Assembly: GCA_902727915.1 (NCBI GenBank) | Contig: CACVAU010000063.1 | Location: 1 to 64,000 of the forward strand | Length of the DNA stretch: 64,000 nucleotides | Origin: an uncultured Sulfurovum sp. | GTDB lineage: Bacteria > Campylobacterota > Campylobacteria > Campylobacterales > Sulfurovaceae | Reading direction: 5' to 3' | Shown here: positions 60,923 through 64,000 of the stretch, piece after piece | Layout: each line of letters begins with the position of its first letter | How positions within the stretch are numbered: the stretch's first letter is position 1 | Translations under genes and position numbers: made by a program | The notes under the pieces: generated by a model | Databases searched by the model: none | Seen by the model: only the letters and a program-made list of their open reading frames with translations | Told to the model about the DNA's origin: nothing

Positions 60923-62332
60923 TTATTTCGTAACCAATAAGACGATAAAGCCTTCACGATTAACATAAATTCTTTTTGTGTGACCCTCAAATTTTTTAAA
61001 TGCCTTAGTTGCATCTTGAACATTTTCTATACTTTTATTTTCAATTTGTATGATAACATCACCAGCCATAAATCCACTCATATCAGCTTGGCTATTTTCT
61101 AAGACACCTTCAATTAAGGCACCTACGACATTATTATCTATTTGATAAGTTTTTTTCACTTGAGGGCTTAAGTCAGCGAGTCTTAGCCCTTCGACTTTTG
61201 TTAAGTTGCCTAGAATATTCGATGAACCATGCACACTGCTTAGGGTCAGTGCTTGAATAAAAGTTTTTTCTTCACGTTCTATGGAGAGTTTAATAACTTC
61301 ATTGGGTGAAAAAGAGGTGATGACACGTTGAAGGTCATTGGAGTTTTTGATTTTTTTACCATTAACAGCATAGACTAAATCACCACGTTGTAATTTTGCT
61401 TTAGAGGCAGGAGAGTCTACTTGAATATCTGTAATAATTGCACCTTGTTTATGGTTGTAGAGTTTTTCTAAGTTGGGGGTTAGATCAGAAATATTGACAC
61501 CCATAAAGCCACGACTGACTTTACCATCTTTAATTAGTTTGGTGACAACATTACGTACCATATCAATAGGAATGGTAAAGCCAATACCATGGTTTCCTCC
61601 TGTTTGAGAGAGTATGGCTGCATTAATTCCAATGAGTGCACCACGTGAATCAATTAATGCTCCTCCTGAGTTTCCAGGATTAATAGAGGCATCGGTTTGA
61701 ATAAAGTTTTCATATTTATTAATGCCTACATGACTTTTGTTAAGTGCTGAAACAATACCTTGGGTAACGGTTTGTCCGACCCCAAAAGGATTACCAATGG
61801 CAAACACAACATCACCAAGTTTAACTTCATCCATACTACTAAGTGTGATTGCTTCTAAGTTTTGGGCTTCAATCTTAATAACAGCTAGGTCACTGTCTTT
61901 ATCTCTACCGATTACTTTGGCTTTATATTCCTTAGTCGAACCATTGACTACGACATTAATTTCATCTGCTTCAGCAATGACATGGTTATTGGTTACAATA
62001 TAACCATCTTTTGAAACAATTACACCAGAACCTAGGGCATTGTCTTTATGACTAGGGGCTTGTTGTCTTGGTTGTCTTCCTTGTCCAAAAAATTCTCGAA
62101 AAAATGGGTCGTTGAAAAGTCTGTTATATGTTTGATGATTGTTGACAATGGTTTTGGTTGAAATATTGACAACAGCATTCATAGAATCTTTGAGTATTTC
62201 ATGGAAAGAGAGAATTTCATTTTTTCCATTGGGTAGCCTATGTTCAGGTTTTGATGGGGCATTTTCAAAGGTAATAGTACCAGCCATTAATGAAACTGAT
62301 AGTAGTGTAGACAAAACGATGCTTTTGTGCAT
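60923..62332 (-). CDS. Do/DegP-family periplasmic serine protease (HtrA)
   Basis: 469 residues. Signal peptide, trypsin-like domain with the catalytic triad His in VTNNHVIAEA, Asp in KDSDLAVIK and Ser in NPGNSGGALI, then two PDZ domains (about 265-350 and 370-460). A chaperone-protease for misfolded envelope proteins. Stress-related neighbours (cbpA, hspR) are consistent. Confidence 0.95.
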   Translation of the reverse strand: MHKSIVLSTLLSVSLMAGTITFENAPSKPEHRLPNGKNEILSFHEILKDSMNAVVNISTKTIVNNHQTYNRLFNDPFFREFFGQGRQPRQQAPSHKDNALGSGVIVSKDGYIVTNNHVIAEADEINVVVNGSTKEYKAKVIGRDKDSDLAVIKIEAQNLEAITLSSMDEVKLGDVVFAIGNPFGVGQTVTQGIVSALNKSHVGINKYENFIQTDASINPGNSGGALIDSRGALIGINAAILSQTGGNHGIGFTIPIDMVRNVVTKLIKDGKVSRGFMGVNISDLTPNLEKLYNHKQGAIITDIQVDSPASKAKLQRGDLVYAVNGKKIKNSNDLQRVITSFSPNEVIKLSIEREEKTFIQALTLSSVHGSSNILGNLTKVEGLRLADLSPQVKKTYQIDNNVVGALIEGVLENSQADMSGFMAGDVIIQIENKSIENVQDATKAFKKFEGHTKRIYVNREGFIVLLVTK

Positions 62333-62547
62333 TAAAATCCTTTTGCATAAAATTTTTTTGAAAGTGTTATTATAAAGTTGTTGGGAAAAGAAAAAAGGGA
62401 GAAAATATATTTAGGGAAAATATACACCTTATAATAACAGTAGTACAAACAAAAATCAAAGGAGATAATCTCTCTGTTGTACATCTTTCATAATGATATT
62501 ATATAGGCTTAATGTAAATCAATGGAAAATCAAAAGTTAACCTATGA

Positions 62548-63264
62548 TTAACAGTTCATACTTAGAGCTTTTTCTAAATCTTCGATTGTATCAATGCCAA
62601 AACTTATTGTTTCAACTTCAATCATCGCAATGGTAAATCCATAATATAAAGCACGTAGTTGTTCAAGTTTTTCAATCTCTTCAAGTGGTGCAGGAGAGAG
62701 TGTACAAAAAGCTTTAAGTGATTTTTTTGTAAAGCCATAAATACCTAAATGCCCTTTATAGTCATCAAAATGATGATCTCGTGGATAAGGAATTTTAGCA
62801 CGTGAGAAGTAGAGTGCTTCTTGCTTATTGTTAGTGATAAGTTTCACAATATTGGGGTCATCTGCTTCTGGATTGCTCATCATCTTATAACATGAATTCA
62901 TCATAATTTGTTGATTATCTCGATTTTGAAGGGTTAAATCATATACAGCTTTAACAACTTCTTGTTCAATAAAAGGTTCATCTGCTTGAACATTGATAAT
63001 AATTTCATTATCATCTAAATTCAGTTTTTGCGATGCTTCAAAAATTCTATCTGTTCCAGAATTATGTGTGCTAGAGGTCATTATGGCTGTAATTCCATAT
63101 GATTTTGCTATTTCAACTACCTCTTTTGAATCTGTGGCTATGGCAACTTTGTCTATGTTTTCAACAGCTTTAGCTGTACGAATGACCATAGGTAAGCCAT
63201 TAACATCTGCTAAGACTTTATTGGGAAAACGAGATGAACCTATACGGGCTGGAATGATAATCAT
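62548..63264 (-). CDS. kdsB: 3-deoxy-manno-octulosonate cytidylyltransferase (CMP-KDO synthetase)
   Basis: 238 residues from ATG 63264 (MIIIPARIGSSRFPNKV), preferred to the longer frame because it begins at the family's conserved start and has AAAGAGAG upstream. Motifs: PARIGSSRFPNK, NVQADEPFI and LGIYGFTKKSL. It activates KDO for lipopolysaccharide inner core synthesis. Confidence 0.93.
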   Translation of the reverse strand: MIIIPARIGSSRFPNKVLADVNGLPMVIRTAKAVENIDKVAIATDSKEVVEIAKSYGITAIMTSSTHNSGTDRIFEASQKLNLDDNEIIINVQADEPFIEQEVVKAVYDLTLQNRDNQQIMMNSCYKMMSNPEADDPNIVKLITNNKQEALYFSRAKIPYPRDHHFDDYKGHLGIYGFTKKSLKAFCTLSPAPLEEIEKLEQLRALYYGFTIAMIEVETISFGIDTIEDLEKALSMNC

Positions 63265-63339
63265 ATGACTCTCTTTAAAATTTAATAGAAAGATTTTAGC
63301 CAATAAAGCCTTGTATAAATACAAGACTTTAAAGAAGTT

Positions 63340-64000
63340 TTATTTTCTATCAAAAATATATTTTGGTTTAAATATAAATAGAAGAATTGGTAAAAGGGTT
63401 AAAGAGGTAAAGACATCAATAATTACAGCTTCTGTAATGTAAACCGAGAGACCCCAAGTATTTCCTAAATCCGTTGCCATTAATGGGATAAATGCACCAA
63501 TAAGTACAATAACTGAAATTAAAACAGATGAACCTGTTGTCGCAACACTGTTTTTAAGTGCTTTTGACCAAATACCATGCTCTTGGTACTCATCTCGAAG
63601 TTTGGAAATCATATAGATACTGTAATCGACACCCAAGCCCATGGCAATACTTAGGGTTACCAAGTTTCCAAAGTGCAAGTTTCCACTCCAGTTTTCCACA
63701 GAGCTGAAGTATCCTGCCAGTCCATATTGTGCAAACAGGGTAATTCCTAGTATGGTCATAAGAAAACTTGACATTAAAAATGATCTAAAGATAAGTGTTG
63801 CTACAATGAAAATAGCCAAGGCTGTTCCAAGTGGGTTCATAATCCAGTTTGCATAAGTTACTTCTCTTGTTGCTTCTGTAGCTCCTAAGAAACCACCAAT
63901 GCCAGGTTTAACATAATTTTCATTGCTATCATCAGCTATTTCTCCTACATCACCATTTTCATCAGCATTTCTATAGCCAAAGTTTACTTGATTAAATCCA
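63340..64000 (-). CDS. MMPL/RND-superfamily exporter, C-terminal part (5' end outside window)
   Basis: The frame is open to base 64000, so the gene starts beyond the window; the ATG at 63840 is internal. The C-terminal 166 residues hold five or six membrane helices (LVTLSIAMGLGVDYSIYMISKL with the RND Asp; VATTGSSVLISVIVLIGAFIP; AVIIDVFTSLTLLPILLFIF). A sterol-sensing/MMPL-type RND exporter, probably of lipid-like substrates. Confidence 0.85.
   Translation of the reverse strand, partial: GFNQVNFGYRNADENGDVGEIADDSNENYVKPGIGGFLGATEATREVTYANWIMNPLGTALAIFIVATLIFRSFLMSSFLMTILGITLFAQYGLAGYFSSVENWSGNLHFGNLVTLSIAMGLGVDYSIYMISKLRDEYQEHGIWSKALKNSVATTGSSVLISVIVLIGAFIPLMATDLGNTWGLSVYITEAVIIDVFTSLTLLPILLFIFKPKYIFDRK

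Noticed and set aside
62333..62547. Regulatory RNA upstream of the HtrA gene
   Set aside because: No stable fold or conserved motif seen; AT-rich intergenic DNA.

Overview
The window is AT-rich bacterial DNA, and its right-hand part points to a Campylobacterota (epsilonproteobacterial) chromosome. The run cbpA-type dnaJ, hspR, convergent htrA/degP-type protease, kdsB and an MMPL-type exporter, together with mtnN, a TtcA-like gene, an AtpZ/AtpI-like gene and large histidine kinases, is typical of Sulfurimonas/Sulfurovum/Arcobacter-like genomes. This assignment rests on gene content and order, not on a database search.

About 0-16.6 kb is an accessory block: the end of a SWIM zinc-finger protein, a YafQ/DinJ-type toxin-antitoxin pair, a TerB-DnaJ membrane protein, a DKNYY protein, a ZorA/ZorB-like motor pair, then a run with a small beta-grasp-like protein, a 1656-residue DUF4132 protein, a WGR-propeller protein, a membrane protein, a peptidoglycan amidase, a WGR-nucleotidyltransferase (ligase-fold) protein and the tRNA 2'-phosphotransferase KptA.

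About 16.8-22.1 kb is the most unusual part. A cytosolic slipin/SPFH protein with a five-fold repeated N-terminus and a RING-TerD protein (MXAN_6230/SCO0854-like) are transcribed divergently from a non-coding centre. On the slipin side the leader contains two permuted tRNA-like folds. On the RING side there are two tandem RNAs, with a third copy directly after the gene. All three have a covarying outer stem, a CAA / CTT internal loop like the Ro-binding stem of Y RNAs, and in two copies recognisable T-loop and D-loop signatures in permuted order. Three promoters here share a -10 box with a palindrome 8-11 nt upstream. No Ro60/TROVE, RtcB or RtcR gene is visible in the window.

About 22-35 kb holds an XRE regulator with a lipoprotein, a TPR-CHAT protease lipoprotein, a TPR protein with almost identical 102-bp repeats, a VapBC pair and a CusCBA-type heavy-metal efflux operon with a FixH/YtkA-like lipoprotein. 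About 35-47 kb returns to RNA metabolism: an HD-Pnk end-healing enzyme overlapping an Rnl2-like RNA ligase, a Mut7-C RNase, a zinc-ribbon SDR protein, two tRNA-like genes (one with a UCA anticodon), and a radical SAM/PLP enzyme pair. Five or six promoters in 6-47 kb share a direct repeat close to ATTTACCAATTATTTACCAA placed 19-21 nt before the -10 box, which suggests one regulator for the DUF4132 run, the RNA ligase operon, the SDR gene, the radical SAM pair and two membrane/secreted proteins.

About 47.7-52.5 kb has a thioredoxin-Sel1 protein and a lipid-type operon (YnbC-like hydrolase-methyltransferase, YnbD-like PAP2-phosphatase, ceramidase-like membrane protein). From 53 kb on the genes are ordinary housekeeping and stress genes. 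Taken together, the accessory part looks like a damage or conflict response centred on RNA: sensing or scaffolding (slipin, RING-TerD, DUF4132, WGR), tRNA-mimic RNAs, and end-healing and sealing enzymes.
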